DNA of 64,000 bases from Epiperipatus broadwayi (GCA_028023455.1 JAQFVV010000013.1:8092411-8156410), one strand, 5' to 3'; positions 19,253-31,522 are shown, counted from the first letter of the stretch. A program made the numbers and translations. The notes: generated by a model not told the origin, from the sequence alone.

Positions 19253-21110
19253 CTAGATGATCCAATACTTTAATCATTGAAGAAATGCTTATAAAATCAA
19301 ATGTCTTTTCTTAATCTACAAATTCATCGCACAATGGCAACTCATATTCATTGGTCATTTCTATAACTTCTCTCAATACTTGGATATGATCCACTGTTAC
19401 TAAACCATTTTTAAATCCAGTTGGTCTTTAGACTGATTAAAATCCAAGGTTCACTTTAGATGATTTGTAATTATCTTGGTAAAAATTTTGTAAAAAACTG
19501 ATAAAAGACTGATAGGTCTATAATTTCTAATATCTTCTTTATCACCTCTTTTAAATATTAATATTGCATTCTTCCTATCATCTTACCATTTAAACATTTG
19601 GTATATAACTTTCCCCAAAAAAATTTATATTTCTTCATCTGCTTTTTTATAAGATATTGATTATAATTTCATCATTACCTGGAACTTTTCCCTTCTTCAT
19701 AAATTTAATTGCATGTCTCAGTTCTTCATTTACAATCGTGACCAATTCATAAGATATAGAAGTTGTACGAGGTACTTTTCCTTGTTTTTTATTGCTAAAT
19801 AATTCTTGATAGATCTCTTCTACACATTTCATGATCTCATCTCTTTTTTAATAATAGTTCTACTTTTTTTCTTATTACAAAAATAAGTTTCCTACCAATA
19901 CTAAGATGTTGTTTTACACTACTCTTCTATAGCTTTCCTTGCAAGTACACAATTATACTTTATTATATTGTTATCAACTTTTATTCACATGATTTTACAA
20001 AATTTGAAGTAATCATTTTTATATATTTTCATATTTTTTTTATCTTCATAAATTATCTTGCCTCAGTAGAAATTTTACTGGTCAATTGCTGCATTTTTGT
20101 ACCAGTTATCTATGTTGTCAATTTCAAAGGTGTATCAGTTATCTTTCTATTGATTTTGTTCAAAAACTGAATCATGTTCAAAATCTGCTAATATTTGAAA
20201 ATGATTTGCAAATTCTAATTTAAATTCAATAGAATGTTTCTAAAGATTAGGAATATCACCGGCGAATATTGTTTTTCTTAATAATTTTTGTCTATCTACT
20301 TATGCATTAAGAGTATCTTACATCTCGCTAATTGATAACCATTTCCTGTGTTGCAATCTTGAAATACATATTTTCTGTTATTCAAAATATAATCTAATTC
20401 TGGTGAACTTTCATTTGAATGTTTCTATATCCTTTTTTGTTTAGTATTTTTTTTTTAAAAAAAATTCATAATATAAAGTTTTTTTTCTGCAAATTCCACA
20501 AGCCTATGATCTCTCTCACTTCTATCACCATAACCAAATTTACTTACAGCACTTTCATTTTTCAATTGTTTACCAATTCTAGCATTAAAATCTCCTATGA
20601 CAATTTTAAAATGCTTGATCTAATCAAAAGGCTTTTGTACATACATGTAAAAATCCACTACTTCTTCATTACAATGAGAACTTGTTGGAGTATAAACTTG
20701 AATTTTCTGCATTTGGTATCTGCTATTAAGTTGAATAACTAATCTTGCAACTATATCTCCATAATGTTGTTCTTCCACTTTTTAATTATAATGAATCCTA
20801 TTCCACCTGACTTCCAATGTTTGCCTTTGTAGTAAAGTACATGCTCACTTTTAAAATAAATTGTTTTATCATCTTTTATTCTAACTTCACAAAGTCCAAT
20901 AATGTCTCATTTAATATTAGACAGTTCTTCTCCCAATTCTTGCAATCTTCTTTCACTTGAAAGTGATCTGCAGTTGTAAGTACCAAAATAAAAAACCATC
21001 AAATGGCAGCCTGGGTCTGCAATCAGATTTTTAGTACCTTCCACTTTCAACTATCAATCACTGCCTTGGCTGGACACTTTAGTCTCCTGGGAACAAGGGC
21101 CATGAGTTAA
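19253..21110 (-). mobile_element. RTE-like LINE remnant, copy 2, 5' part (endonuclease and RT)
   Basis: Minus-strand continuation of the interrupted LINE. From high to low coordinate: an apurinic-type endonuclease start (GTYNCRSLSSERRLQELGEE at about 20930-20990, then DIIGLCEVRI at about 20878-20905), a linker, and the start of the reverse transcriptase (AIKFMKKGKVPGNDEI near 19660-19720, VDHIQVLREV at about 19366-19395, FVD.EKTFDF near 19295-19325). This order is that of RTE-type and related APE-endonuclease LINEs. Stops and frameshifts are frequent. The 61-codon frame at 19647-19832 is a surviving piece. The element lies in the same sense as NALCN. Confidence 0.82.
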
Positions 21111-21340
21111 CACATATCTTACATCTCATTAATTAATTATCATTTCCTGTATTGAATCTATTAAAAAATCTTGTGATTCTAAAACACATATTTTCTGCTA
21201 TTCAAAATATAATCCAATTCTGTTATACATTTATTTAGATGCTTCTGTGTCTATTTCTATTTAGCACATTTTTCAGAAAAAAAGAATTCATAATATGTAT
21301 TTTTTTTTGCAAACTCCATATGTTGAATTATACCAAGATT
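21111..21340 (-). mobile_element. RTE-like LINE fragment, copy 3 (endonuclease region)
   Basis: This repeats the stretch 20310-20500 of copy 2 (plus-strand words CATATTTTCTGCTATTCAAA and TATAATCCAATTCTG), directly after the 5' end of copy 2. A third small fragment of the same family in the same orientation. Confidence 0.65.
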
Positions 21341-21954
21341 TTATTTTTTATATAAAAGTTAAGTAATCACAATTAAGTCAGCTTTCTTTTTTATCAGATT
21401 ATGTTGAAGAAATTGTAAGATTTTTTCCTCTATAAATTTTCACATCTATTTTTTATTATTATAAAGCTAACAAATAATTAAATATTTTTATGCATGTATA
21501 TTTTTTCATAAAATATTTTTTTTTTAATATTTTAAAATTTCTCTCTTTCAAATTGATGCTATATGATCTGATAATTTATATTATATACAATAAATTAAAA
21601 CAAGATTTAAGGTTTTCAATTTGATGCATTTTATGTTTTTCATTTTTTCAATATGATATGTATGATATATTATAACAAGATTTTAAACTGTTAATTTGAT
21701 ATTATATGATTTTATTGATCATTTAAATTATAACAAGATTTTAAGTTTTTGACTATTTTTTTATACATTGTGAAAAATAGCTCCATTATGCTGTATTTTT
21801 CATATAAATTTTAATATAAATAACAATATGTAACAGTAATTACAAAAATATATATATAATTATATAAAAAAAATATTTTTCAGCATATAATTCTATGCCC
21901 TTTTCAAAATAAAAAGTTATCTGTTTTAACTGTTAATATCTAAATATATATATA
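21341..21954. other. very AT-rich intron
   Basis: Long T runs and AT repeats. Three similar phrases (AACAAGATTTTAAG..TTTTCAATTTGATGC-like) at about 21595, 21665 and 21725 suggest a weak tandem repeat of about 65-70 bp. No gene. Confidence 0.45.
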
Positions 21955-23860
21955 TAGGTGAAAGAACAGAATCCTGTGATAGACAATTCTGTAAAATTTT
22001 GTATCTACTACGATTATCATTTAGTGAAATTTGAATTTTTCTATTGGAGAGTATGTCATCAACTAAATTGAAAGTTTTCCTGCAATTAAGGATTTTAGAA
22101 ACTTTTAGAAAAAGACTATTTGTCCAAGCAGAATAAGCTGGTATTAAATCAATAAAAATAGCATCAGTTTTTAATTTATGCTGAATTTTTTTTCCAATAT
22201 GAATTGTTAAAGATAAATCTGTTCACAGCAGCTTTTTCCTAGTCTAATCCCAACCTGCTCTATACATAGATAGCTCTCGACTATTGGCAAAATATTTGTT
22301 AATATGATCCCTTCAAATGACTTGTAGGGAACACATTATAATGATATTGGGTAGTAATTTTTTGGATTACTTTTGATTTATTTGTGTTTCAAACCTTAAA
22401 TTTTTGGAATAATTTCTGCATGAATAATGTTGTTGAATGATTTTACCAATCATGTTTTGGCCTTCAAATGCTAAATTTTTTAAAATTCTGCAAATATGCA
22501 ATATGTTCTTGGGGCTTTTTCCTTGTTTAAGATAATAAAAAACCAGTAAGGACTCTTGCAATTCTACTCTAATGATGGCTTTTCTTAATCAATTCTTCAA
22601 TCAGAAGTCTTTTATATAAGACTGATAATCTTATTACCAGTGACAGCAAATATTTATTTAGCTATTGAGCTTATGTAAAAGTGACTGAATGTTTTGACTA
22701 CATCATGTAAAGTTTTGTTCTTCTGTAAACTCCTCTACTTTCTTTTTTCTTTCTTCTACAATCTCAAATTCATTGCATTCAATATTCTTGAGAGATGGAC
22801 TCTTCAATGCTACTGTTATACATTTTTTAAACTATCACATTAAGAAAAAAATGAAAAAATTCTATTAATATTCTATTCAAGATACTCAGTATATTGACTC
22901 CAGTCAGTTTTCCTTAAATTTTACCTTTGACGGGAAACTTTCAATTATGGAAACATGAATTCCAATAGTAATTAGTCTTAATCTATGTTGATTATAAGAA
23001 AAATGATCCAGTAAATAGATAATAGTGAACCGTTTTTTACTGAAACAAAATATAAATCAGAGATAATCTGTGTTTACCGTCCTTCTGAATGCAATATTCC
23101 TCCTTGCTTGGTATAGTTGCGTATTGTTTAAATTCATCCATTCTAAAAGTTGAAAACCTGCATGATTCTCATTTGCACATACCCAAAAGCTAGTATGTGA
23201 ATTGAAATTTCATGTATATTCAGAAAGTACATGAAGATCTAGAAGTGAAGAATAGGATCAGTTTGTATTGGAAGGTTTGTCAATAATGCATAAATAAAAA
23301 TTATCTATGTGAATGGAAAATTGCAATATTGTTTTAACTATCTTTAGTAAGAATTATTTTATCTTACCAAGATAATTTGAAGAAAAGATGGCCATACCAT
23401 GTTTAAAATACATTGCTAAAATCAATCTAAATCTAGTAATTTTAAAAAGATGCGTACAACTAGAAAAATGATTAACTTCCTGGAGTCAGTAACATCAATG
23501 TAGTATTAAGCAATTTCTTTATAGAGCATCTCATTTTTGATTTTGATATATCTTCAATGTTTAATTGAAGTAATTTTATTGTGTTTCTTAGCTTCAGCAG
23601 GAATAGTCGGCAACTTCATATAATTGTTTTTCATTTTAAGAGCCTAGGATACTTACTTTTGTAATACTGGCAAATACTGCCAGAGTTTCATGTTAATCAC
23701 ATCCTAATTTTTTATCTTTAATCAAAAATTTATCAAGATAGTTTTTTATGTGGAGATAATTTGATTCACAGATTAATATATGTTATTTGCAAGATGGATA
23801 TGGAAAGGCTGTCATCCAACAGTATCTTATAATAATTATTATCTATCATATGACTCAATT
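21955..23860 (-). mobile_element. Jockey-like LINE remnant (RT and upstream region)
   Basis: Minus-strand reverse transcriptase of the jockey/CR1 type. Recognisable stretches from high to low coordinate: YRAGWD (about 22245), LSLTIHIGKKIQHKLKTDAI (about 22150-22215), FIDLIPAYSAWTNSLFLKVS, KILNCRKTFNLVDDILSNRK (about 22040-22100) and LSQDSVL (about 21965-21990, from the usual QGSVL). The copy stops there, before the YADD motif, at an AT dinucleotide run, so its 3' part is missing. The region up to 23860 is likely the endonuclease part but is too decayed to read. Stops are present throughout; it is in the same sense as NALCN. Confidence 0.75.
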
Positions 23861-25144
23861 GTTTTTTAAATTCTTTTTTTTTTTTAAATTGCTTTAAATA
23901 TATTGCTATAACAACAAATTTCAAAGACAACTACATTAGAATTAAGAGGTGGAGAAAAATGTTTTCAAATAAAAATTTATTACAAAAGCAAAGAAACAAA
24001 TATATTGAAACAATCAGGTTGTTTCACAAGTATAATTTGAAGTCATCGTCCCCATCCCGTCCCCCCCACTTTAAAACTGTCGAGATAAAATATAAAAAAA
24101 GCTGACACAGTTTCAAAAATAAAAGTTGAAATGGGGAAATAAAGAGATGACAGCAATTTAAAAATTAATATTTTAAAAATATTAAAAGTATTGTTAAAAT
24201 GCAATATTTTGCAAAAGTTTAAAATTTACAGATTATCAAAAAGAAGGCTGCAATTAACGATTAATAAAAAAATAAAGATTGCCGTGGGCTTAAAAATCAA
24301 TAGCTGTTTTTCCAAAAACCTTAGATAAGAGTTATTAGAATCTGTTCCCGCAAAAAGCATAAAGAGATAAATAGGGGAGTATAAATTGCTTAAGAGATTT
24401 TTGTAGCAGACATACAGTCAGAACGCATCAAGACTGTTATTAGAAAAAGCCCTATTATATGAATACTAGCCCAACTAAGCTTGGAGAACAGTGAACAATA
24501 AAAAGAAAGAATTTATAACTAATAAAAGATTAAATGAAGAAACAAGTGGTTAAAATATTATATCTTCAAATGGCTGAATAATTGAAAATAGCTTTCTCTC
24601 TCTCTCTCTTTCTCTTGGTTCAGCTATGAAATAAAATAAATCAAGGCCTGTGAACTGCCCATTGGCTTATCAAGCTCTCAGAACCGTTATTGATTGGAAA
24701 ATTGATAGAATGAATTGCCTCTGGAACCAGCAGATATATGTTCAGGTAGGAAAATTGTACAGCTTTTATAACCTATTATGATAAGTAAAAATATTTCACA
24801 AATTGTATTATTTATGATATAATAAAATATTGCTTTTAAATTAATTGATTGTAAATAATAAAAAAGGGAAATATATTTAAAAAAGGAACGCAGTGGAGTA
24901 ATAGATGAAATAAAAATACTTTATAAGATACGTTTATTAAGATAATCTATGATTTAATAATATATCATTTTCTGGATTAATTGATTATTAAAATGTTTGT
25001 AAATAATAAGAAAACAAAATGATTTATTCTGAATAACAGTCATGATTTTAAAAAAAAAAAAAAAACTTTGATAGAATGAATTGCCTCTGGAACCACACAT
25101 ACTTAAATTAAGGAAATGTTTATATATGTGAATTAAAAAATAAT
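23861..25144. other. intron with (CT)n run and a separated direct repeat
   Basis: A (CT)n microsatellite is at about 24592-24616. The phrase GATAGAATGAATTGCCTCTG followed by GAACCA occurs at 24704 and at about 25070, the second just before the 82-bp array, and resembles a diverged monomer of it. A C-rich run sits at 24060-24068. No gene. Confidence 0.55.
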
Positions 25145-25800
25145 AATAAATCTTTTTCAAATAATGACTTTAAAATACATCAATATGAGGATAAGTGGTT
25201 CAAACCACACTGAATATAAAATAATAATAAATCTCTTCCAAATAATGATTACAAAATGTAGTGATCTGATGAATAAGTGGTTCAATCCACACTGAATATG
25301 AAATAATAATAAATCTCTTTCAAATAATGACTTTAAAATACATTGATATGACGGATAAGTGGTTCAAACCACATTGAATATGAAATAATAATAAATCTCT
25401 TCCAAATAATGATTACGAAATGTATTGAACTGATGGATAAGTGGTTCAAACCCAAACTGAATATAATAAATAATATAATGTCTTTCAAATAATGACTTCA
25501 AGATGTAATGATAGAATGAATAAGTGGTTCAAATCCACAGTGAATATAGTAATACAATGTTCTTTCAAATAATGACTTCAAAATGAAGTGATAGGATGAA
25601 TAAGTGGTTCAAACCACACTGAATATAATAATATAATGTTCTTTCAAATAATGACTTTCAAAATGTAGCGATATGGTGAATAAGTGGTTCAAACCCACTG
25701 AATATGATAAGTGACAATAAATCTCTTCCCAATAATGACTTCAAATTGTATTGATATGATAAATAAGTCATTCAAATCCACACATGTATGATATGTAAAA
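25145..25800. repeat. 82-bp tandem repeat array, 8 copies
   Basis: The core GGTTCAAA/TCC..CACACTGAATAT (the eighth copy has CATTCAAA in place of GGTTCAAA) recurs at 25197, 25279, 25361, 25443, 25526, 25606, 25686 and about 25767, so the period is 80-83 bp. Every unit also has CTTTCAAATAATGACTT or CTTCCAAATAATGATTAC. The first four alternate between these two forms (A, B, A, B), a dimeric higher-order period of about 164 bp; the last four are all A-like. The GGTTCAAA.CC core is similar to a tRNA B box (GGTTCGANNCC), but no matching A box or clover-leaf is visible. Confidence 0.88.
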
Positions 25801-26932
25801 TAAAAAATTAATACTTTGGGATTCCTGGATTAAAACACATAATCCTCAATACATGGATAAAGTAAATGCTTCAAGATACTTGGATAGAATAAACACTTCA
25901 AGATACCTAAGTAAATTAATGACTGCTATACACATGGATACGTATCTATGTAGATGGGGGAGTTTCGAACTTAGAAGGACAATTCCCACTCAGGCACAAT
26001 CATAAAACATCCGTGATGTACACACGGATAGGAAGACAGCCCGTATAGAGACTGTCTGCAAACTTTTCCTTCCTCTTCTTTAAGAACTTTAATTCACATT
26101 GTTAAATAAAATTGTTGTTTCAAAATAAATAATATCATTTGTCAATTTCATTTACATCATTCATCCATTTATACACTGGTTCACAAGAATCTCGTGCCTC
26201 CTGAGCTATGTCGGCATAACCAGACGATGGTAAGCAAGGTTGTAGTGAGATGGAACTCTAGTGGCGCCATTTGGAAAACCAAACACATAAATTTCTAAAT
26301 GCTTCCAGTCTCTATGGCACTACATCCTCTGATGAGCAGGAAATATTGTTGTAGGTGGGGTAATATCTGCATTAGGGAATGCCAATCGATAGTTCCTTCC
26401 TGCAATATGCTCATCAGGAAATAGTTACAACCGATGTAAAGAGGTTGGATGGCCATCCGGTTACAATATATATACATCAATATTATTAAAAATTAATATT
26501 ATTTATTAATCCATCAATCATCACATGCAAAATTCCATAATTTCAAAGAGATAATTTATTTATAAATTTGATATATTTAAATGGATTAAATGAATATCTT
26601 GACCTCAAACCCAGATGGATATTAAATTATTTTGATACCAATCTGATGACTATAACCCCAAACAAATATAAAATAAGAAATGTTTACATTGGTAAAACTG
26701 GAACTTGATTATATAATCAATAATGCTCACTTACATCAGTGATCAATACTGCATTTTTCTGTGAAGAATAATGGCATAATACATCCAGAAAAAAAAAAAG
26801 AATAAATATACTAAAATCTACTAAAATAAATATATATATATAAAAATAATAAATATAATAAAAATTTATAAAATAAATAAAGCTATTTTAAATAATGAAA
26901 GCAAAACTATAAAGATTTCAACACAGTCTTAC
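25801..26932. other. intron with a complex segment of unknown class (25930-26480)
   Basis: From about 25930 to 26480 the sequence is markedly less AT-rich (ACACACGGATAGGAAGACAG, GAACTCTAGTGGCGCCATTT). An AATAAA-like word near 26106 and its base composition would suit a degraded LTR or SINE, but I find no ends or target duplication. The 61-codon open frame in it has no family resemblance. From 26500 to the exon the sequence is plain AT-rich intron. Confidence 0.4.
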
Positions 26933-27112
26933 TGTAGCTGTTTGTAATTACTCTTCTTCTCTTTACCAGTAAGAGGATCTCGCATAAGGGCATTATAACG
27001 AGCATATACAATTGTTTTACAAATTTTTCTAAATCGACTTTCTCGGCCAACAGCAAACAATGGAGTATCAAAATATGGATGATTTTCTCTAAGATCTTCT
27101 TCCTGTTGATTT
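26933..27112 (-). CDS. NALCN: NALCN exon: end of II-III linker (ENHPYFDTPLF motif)
   Basis: A 180-nt exon (1 + 59 codons + 2), phase 2 at both ends. It reads NQQEEDLRENHPYFDTPLFA, then VGRESRFRKICKTIVYARYN and DPLTGKEKKSNYKQL. The LRENHPYFD.PLF.VGRE..FR motif is a hallmark of the NALCN family, just before IIIS1. The frame runs into a TAA inside the intron three bases later; the true donor is CTACA|GTAAGA, leaving CA which becomes CAT (His) with the next exon. The 78-bp intron upstream (27113-27190) happens to stay open in frame, so a naive gene finder would fuse the two exons and read the intron as a hydrophobic insertion. Confidence 0.95.
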
Positions 27113-27190
27113 CTAAAAAAAATATTTTTTATTTTACAATAATTTTTTTTTTTCCAAAGTACATAAAAAGCATTTTGAAACAAAAAATAC
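27113..27190 (-). other. 78-bp NALCN intron
   Basis: Short intron with GTATTT donor and a T-rich tract before TTTTTTTTAG. It has no in-frame stop. Removing it joins AAAAG to AAATC and restores the family-like KRNQQEED. Retaining it would add 26 residues (a multiple of three), rich in Phe, Lys and Tyr. Confidence 0.88.
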
Positions 27191-27361
27191 CTTTTAATTT
27201 CAGCTTGCTGTTTCTTTTGTTGCAAAATTTTAATATCTAGATCTTCATTTTTACGGCTAGCACTAGTTGCAGACATGTTATTAATATCACCATTCTCTTT
27301 AAGATGCTCATAAACAGTTTTAATTTTCATAGAGCCACTGCGCATACTGCGCCTCATACTT
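27191..27361 (-). CDS. NALCN: NALCN exon: II-III linker with Arg/Ser motif and coiled-coil-like stretch
   Basis: A 171-nt exon (1 + 56 codons + 2), phase 2 at both ends, acceptor TTTTTATAG and donor GTATTT. It begins SMRRSMRSGSMKIKTVYEHL and continues KENGDINNMSATSASRKNED, then an amphipathic, highly charged segment (LDIKILQQKKQQAEIKR) likely to be helical. RRSM/RSGS is a basophilic kinase-type site in form only. Together with the last arginine of the previous exon it gives RRSMRRSMRSGS. The matching vertebrate segment has RRSLRHGS and then IKMIQEKKEQAEMKR, so the register is secure. It is followed by a very short 78-bp intron. Confidence 0.95.
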
Positions 27362-30029
27362 CTATAAAAATGAATTCATATTTTTAATGCAGTTAGACTT
27401 TGTAACAATCAGGCAATTTTTCAAAACAAAAAGTTCTATATATTTTATTTATAATTTACTTCCTTTTTATCTTGCCTTTTTTTTTAAAGAAAAAAAAGGT
27501 AAACTGGATATTAAACTACATAAGAGAAGTATTTTCAGTGTTTTTCTTTTACTAGTTAAAAAATAAAAAGAAACATTAGATAAGATTATATGGTTGTCTC
27601 ATTACTTATTTTCAATCAGTGAAATATAAAAACTAAAAAAGAAATCATAAATATAAATATTCTGTAATAATGAAGATCTATAGTGACTATCTAGCCAATT
27701 AATATATAGCATAGTTTTGATATAAATATAAAACTTCTTTACTTTTTTTTCTTCTAAGGAATTCCTGAGATGCTTTCAATCAAATAACAGAATCTTAACT
27801 AGTTCATAAACTTATTTAATTTAAACAAGATAAAGTATATTTTAAATAGTTTTTTTTTTTTTTTTTTTTTAAGAGGTAAATTAGTCAGTGATAACTCCTA
27901 CTATACGGACAGTTTACAGTGTGACAACTCAATGAGATCAGAAATATTTAAAGAAATTGCCCTTAATAATCTGATAAACCCTAAAAGATTTTGAATATGG
28001 TACTAGTATCTAAATTAAAAATGTTTAGATAAAGAATCATATAATGATAGAGAATCAAAAAATTAAGAGAAATTAATAATTATAATGTTAAATAAATTAG
28101 TAAAACCTCTTATGGCTAAAAACCTCATTTATGAAATTGTTAATAGAACTATAAGATTGACAATTTTTGCTTTAGAATTCTTCTAACTAATAAGTCTTAA
28201 TAATCTATTTTTCCATATCAATGATTTAAATGTTGATAAAGTGCAGTGCCAGTCTCATTTTAAACCTATTCATGTTAAGGCAGAAATCATACTACAGAAT
28301 TCATCATTTATTAGAAAATTACAATCAAAACACAAATTATTATATGCAAATAACAAATTACAAAGCAAAGTAAAAAGGAGGGGGGGGGGTTTCCTATAGA
28401 AATTAACAAAGATTACAAGAAAATTTTTAAATTAATGGAAAACAAAGACAAACAATATAAATAGTATTCTTGATAGAGATAAAAAAAAAATTAAGAATAA
28501 AAGAGAATTCGATTAAATTTTGTACAAACATAATTAAATTACCTGAATAATTGCTTCTTTTCTGAATAGGAGAAAATATTTGTAAATTATTATTTATGAA
28601 TTATTTAATTATTAAATTATACAAAAGATTAAATAAAAAGAAGTTCCCTGGAAAATTACTACCCATAGTTTGATTTCTGAAAGAGATAAAAAAAACTTTT
28701 TATCAGTAATGAAATATATTTCCTTATTACATTAACATATCATACCATTTACACCTTTCTTAAAGTAGAAATCAATACATAGGAAAAGAAGAAGTAGAAA
28801 ATTATTATTACATTAACCATAGTAACTCTGCCAATAATATATGGCTATAAATAAGACTTTTCAAAGCGAACAATCTTAAAACCATACTATAATAGTAAGA
28901 TTCTCCATGACTGATTTTAGCATGCTTCATAACCATAGAAAAAAAAATAGATATCTTGAATAAGTGCTCTCAATACACTGCATTCCTATAATTTGCCATA
29001 GCAAAACATAAATGCCATATAAAACTTTTATGTGAAAGATGATAACAATTCCTAAAGTAAAACCATTATAATTGAAAATGATTATGAAAATGTTTGTTTT
29101 CTTAATAGAAGAACATTTAGTATTTTCTGATGAATTGTATGGAGAAAGACATTGAATGCTAAAAAGGAAAAAAAAACATGAACGCTTTTGAACTGTTTCA
29201 AGGACTTTTGAAAATATCATGAAGTAAGAGAAAAAACAAACAAATAAATACTCAAACAAATTACAACCATTCTTTTACTTGAAGCATTAATAGATCAGCT
29301 TATTTTAATCATTATGAAGTGATCAAATTTATTAGAAAAGTGTATGATACTAAAAAACGGTTAATAAAAGAAAAGGATGGATTGATTAAGAAGTATGTGA
29401 AATCTAACAAATGTTAGATCATTCTGTTTTTCACAACAAAGAAATTATCCACTAGTCACATTACCAAATCAAGTACTGGGAGAAAAAAAACTCAAATGGT
29501 TTAGAGCTATGCCAGAATGATGATTGACATATGAAATATAATACTTATAAGATATTTGTGTAAATAAATTTCAGTTATGTATCAAATACTTGTGCATGTA
29601 CAGAAAACTGCACATCAATTATGAAGATAAAATAAATATATTTCACTAAAGGATTAATAGTAATAAAGCATTTTTTAAAGCCTAATTTAACTAATCAAAT
29701 TTACTAAATAAAAAAAACAAAAAAATTCATAGTTCCTCAAGAATATATAAATAAAATTAAAAGAGATTATTTAAGTTTTTTATTAATCAAAATCATTGAA
29801 ATATTGTCTGGGATAAGTTTAGTGCAATGATAGAGTGGCAGACCCTGGAGCTCAAGATCCATGCATGATAATTTTATCTCTATCATTTTATAGAAAATAA
29901 ACAAAAAATAATAATAATAAATATCCACTCAAAATAAGAGTATAGCCATTCCAACTCCAAAAAAGAAAGAAAAAAAGGAGAGAAAAAAGTGCTCTAAAAA
30001 TGATTTTGTGGTGCTATATAAACCAATCT
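27362..30029. other. intron, possible decayed element on the plus strand
   Basis: AT-rich. A T run of about 24 at 27849 and a G run of 10 at about 28380. Two stretches on the plus strand read for a while without stops (about 28255-28370 and 29300-29400, Lys- and Leu-rich), which may be relics of a mobile element; I could not assign them. The 110-codon minus-strand open frame at 28927-29259 is hydrophobic and low-complexity and is probably chance. Confidence 0.4.
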
Positions 30030-30945
30030 GTCAACTATAAATATGTCACATGCTGGTCCAACTTTCTGTTTGTTGTTTTACAATATTGTTTTTCAGTTTT
30101 CTCAGAAAAGGTTTTCTTTTTGAAGTAGCTCTCCAACACATTATATTCTTGGCCATATCTCCCCAATGGATCTCTTTGACATAATCCTTTTCAAGTAGAT
30201 AAGGACTACTTCTATGAAACCCATGTTTAAGTTCACAATAAACACCCTTTTAGAAAGTTTTCCATTATTCATTTATGTTGCATGTTCAATCCAATGAAAA
30301 TATAATTTTACAATAGTGAACTCAATAGTATCACATTCTGCAAGCTGAAGAACATATTAATTAGTTTTAAGATCTTGCCATTATATTTTTAACATTTTAT
30401 GGAGCATTCTTGAATGAATCTTTTCTAATGCTTTTACATTTTGCCGACAAGCGTCCAATTTTCACATCCATGTAACAAATTACACAAAATAACAGCTTTA
30501 ATGCAGCTAACTTAATTGCAGTAGTCATATCCCTATAATGAAATACTCTATCTTTTAACATGTTAAGAGCAGCAGCAGCACACTGCGATCTTGTGTTGGA
30601 TTTCAACATGTGTTGGATTTCAACATCTAAGTCCACTCTTTGTTTACATTCTTGAGTTGATAATCAACCATGCTGAAAGTTGTTGAGGATTTCTGCTCTG
30701 TCACTGGCTGGTAAAGAACTTTTGAACATTAATTAATAAACTAAGTTCTTTACAAGTTGCATTTAAAACATTAAGAACATTTTGTAAATCACCTTTTGAA
30801 CTGTCAAAAATATCATAATTATCAGCATATCGTAAATTTAAAATCCAAGAAGATGAATTTCTTATCTTCATTTTTAACCAATTCAAATTAAAATTTCCAC
30901 CATCAAACCTATATCATATCTTGATCCCTGTCGGATTAAGCTCCC
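30030..30945 (-). mobile_element. APE-type LINE remnant, 3' part (RT fingers to C-terminus)
   Basis: Minus-strand LINE. The reverse frame gives GIKI..RFDGGNFNLNWLK, then LRYADNYDIFDSS at about 30808-30850 (catalytic YADD changed to YADN), and downstream a C-terminal region: NTRSQCAAAALNMLKDRVFH, YRDMTTAIKLAALKLLF at about 30470-30600. It lies on the same strand as NALCN. It is cut at about 30945 by the Ty3/gypsy element and its 5' part resumes at about 34591, so both parts come from one insertion. Frame breaks make it inactive. Confidence 0.8.
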
Positions 30946-31522
30946 TGAACTGTCTATTTACATATATATATGTGTGTGTGTGGGGGTGTGCATGTGTTTA
31001 TTAGAATAGTTTATTGAAAAGTTGTAATCATGTGCAGACAGTATAATAAATAAATGAGGCTAAGATATGTTAATTAGATTTATTACAAAAATAAACTGAT
31101 CACAGTCAATAGACTGCAAGTTGAGTAATAATAAAGTTCTTGCAAGAGAGAAAAAAAGCATTGACCTAAGTCGGAGCCATTTGTGCAGATTTAAAATGCA
31201 TAGATGAGTAAAATTAGTCAGCGTCAGCCTAAGTAAAAGACTGATATTAAGCTGTGATCTGATAAGTTATCATATTGTGTGTCTAAATTACTAGTTAATG
31301 AAAACTTAAGATATATGAACTATATTTAAGTATGAACAGTGTGTTTATGTTAATCTATCCCCACACAACAAATAGTTATTAATCACTTATCCAAAGTAAA
31401 GTGAATTCTATTATTATTTTCATTTATTATTATTCTCATTATCTCAGCACAATAAACTTGTTGAGTTTGAAAGTTTATCTTAGTGTTATTTTATTTTAAC
31501 TTTGATGTTTGCCCTGCTGGTA
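30946..31522 (+). repeat. Left LTR of the Ty3/gypsy element
   Basis: Aligns with the right LTR at 33968-34590: shared words include AACTGTCT, TTATTGAAAA, TTGTAATCATGTGCAGA, ATCAATAGACTGCAA-like, ATTACTATTAATTTGCC-end. It has a TG-rich microsatellite near 30968-30990 that the right copy lacks. It is followed by TGGTAGAACC, a possible but unproven primer-binding site. Confidence 0.78.

Noticed and set aside
25197-25780. tRNA genes suggested by GGTTCAAA.CC
   Set aside because: No A box, acceptor stem or anticodon arm could be placed around the B-box-like core.
25145-25800. CRISPR-like regularly spaced repeats
   Set aside because: This is an animal intron; the intervals between cores are themselves repeated, so it is an ordinary tandem array and not spacers.
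28927-29259. 110-codon minus-strand open frame, Phe/Ile/Leu-rich
   Set aside because: Low-complexity hydrophobic translation of AT-rich DNA; no motif and no homologous copy.
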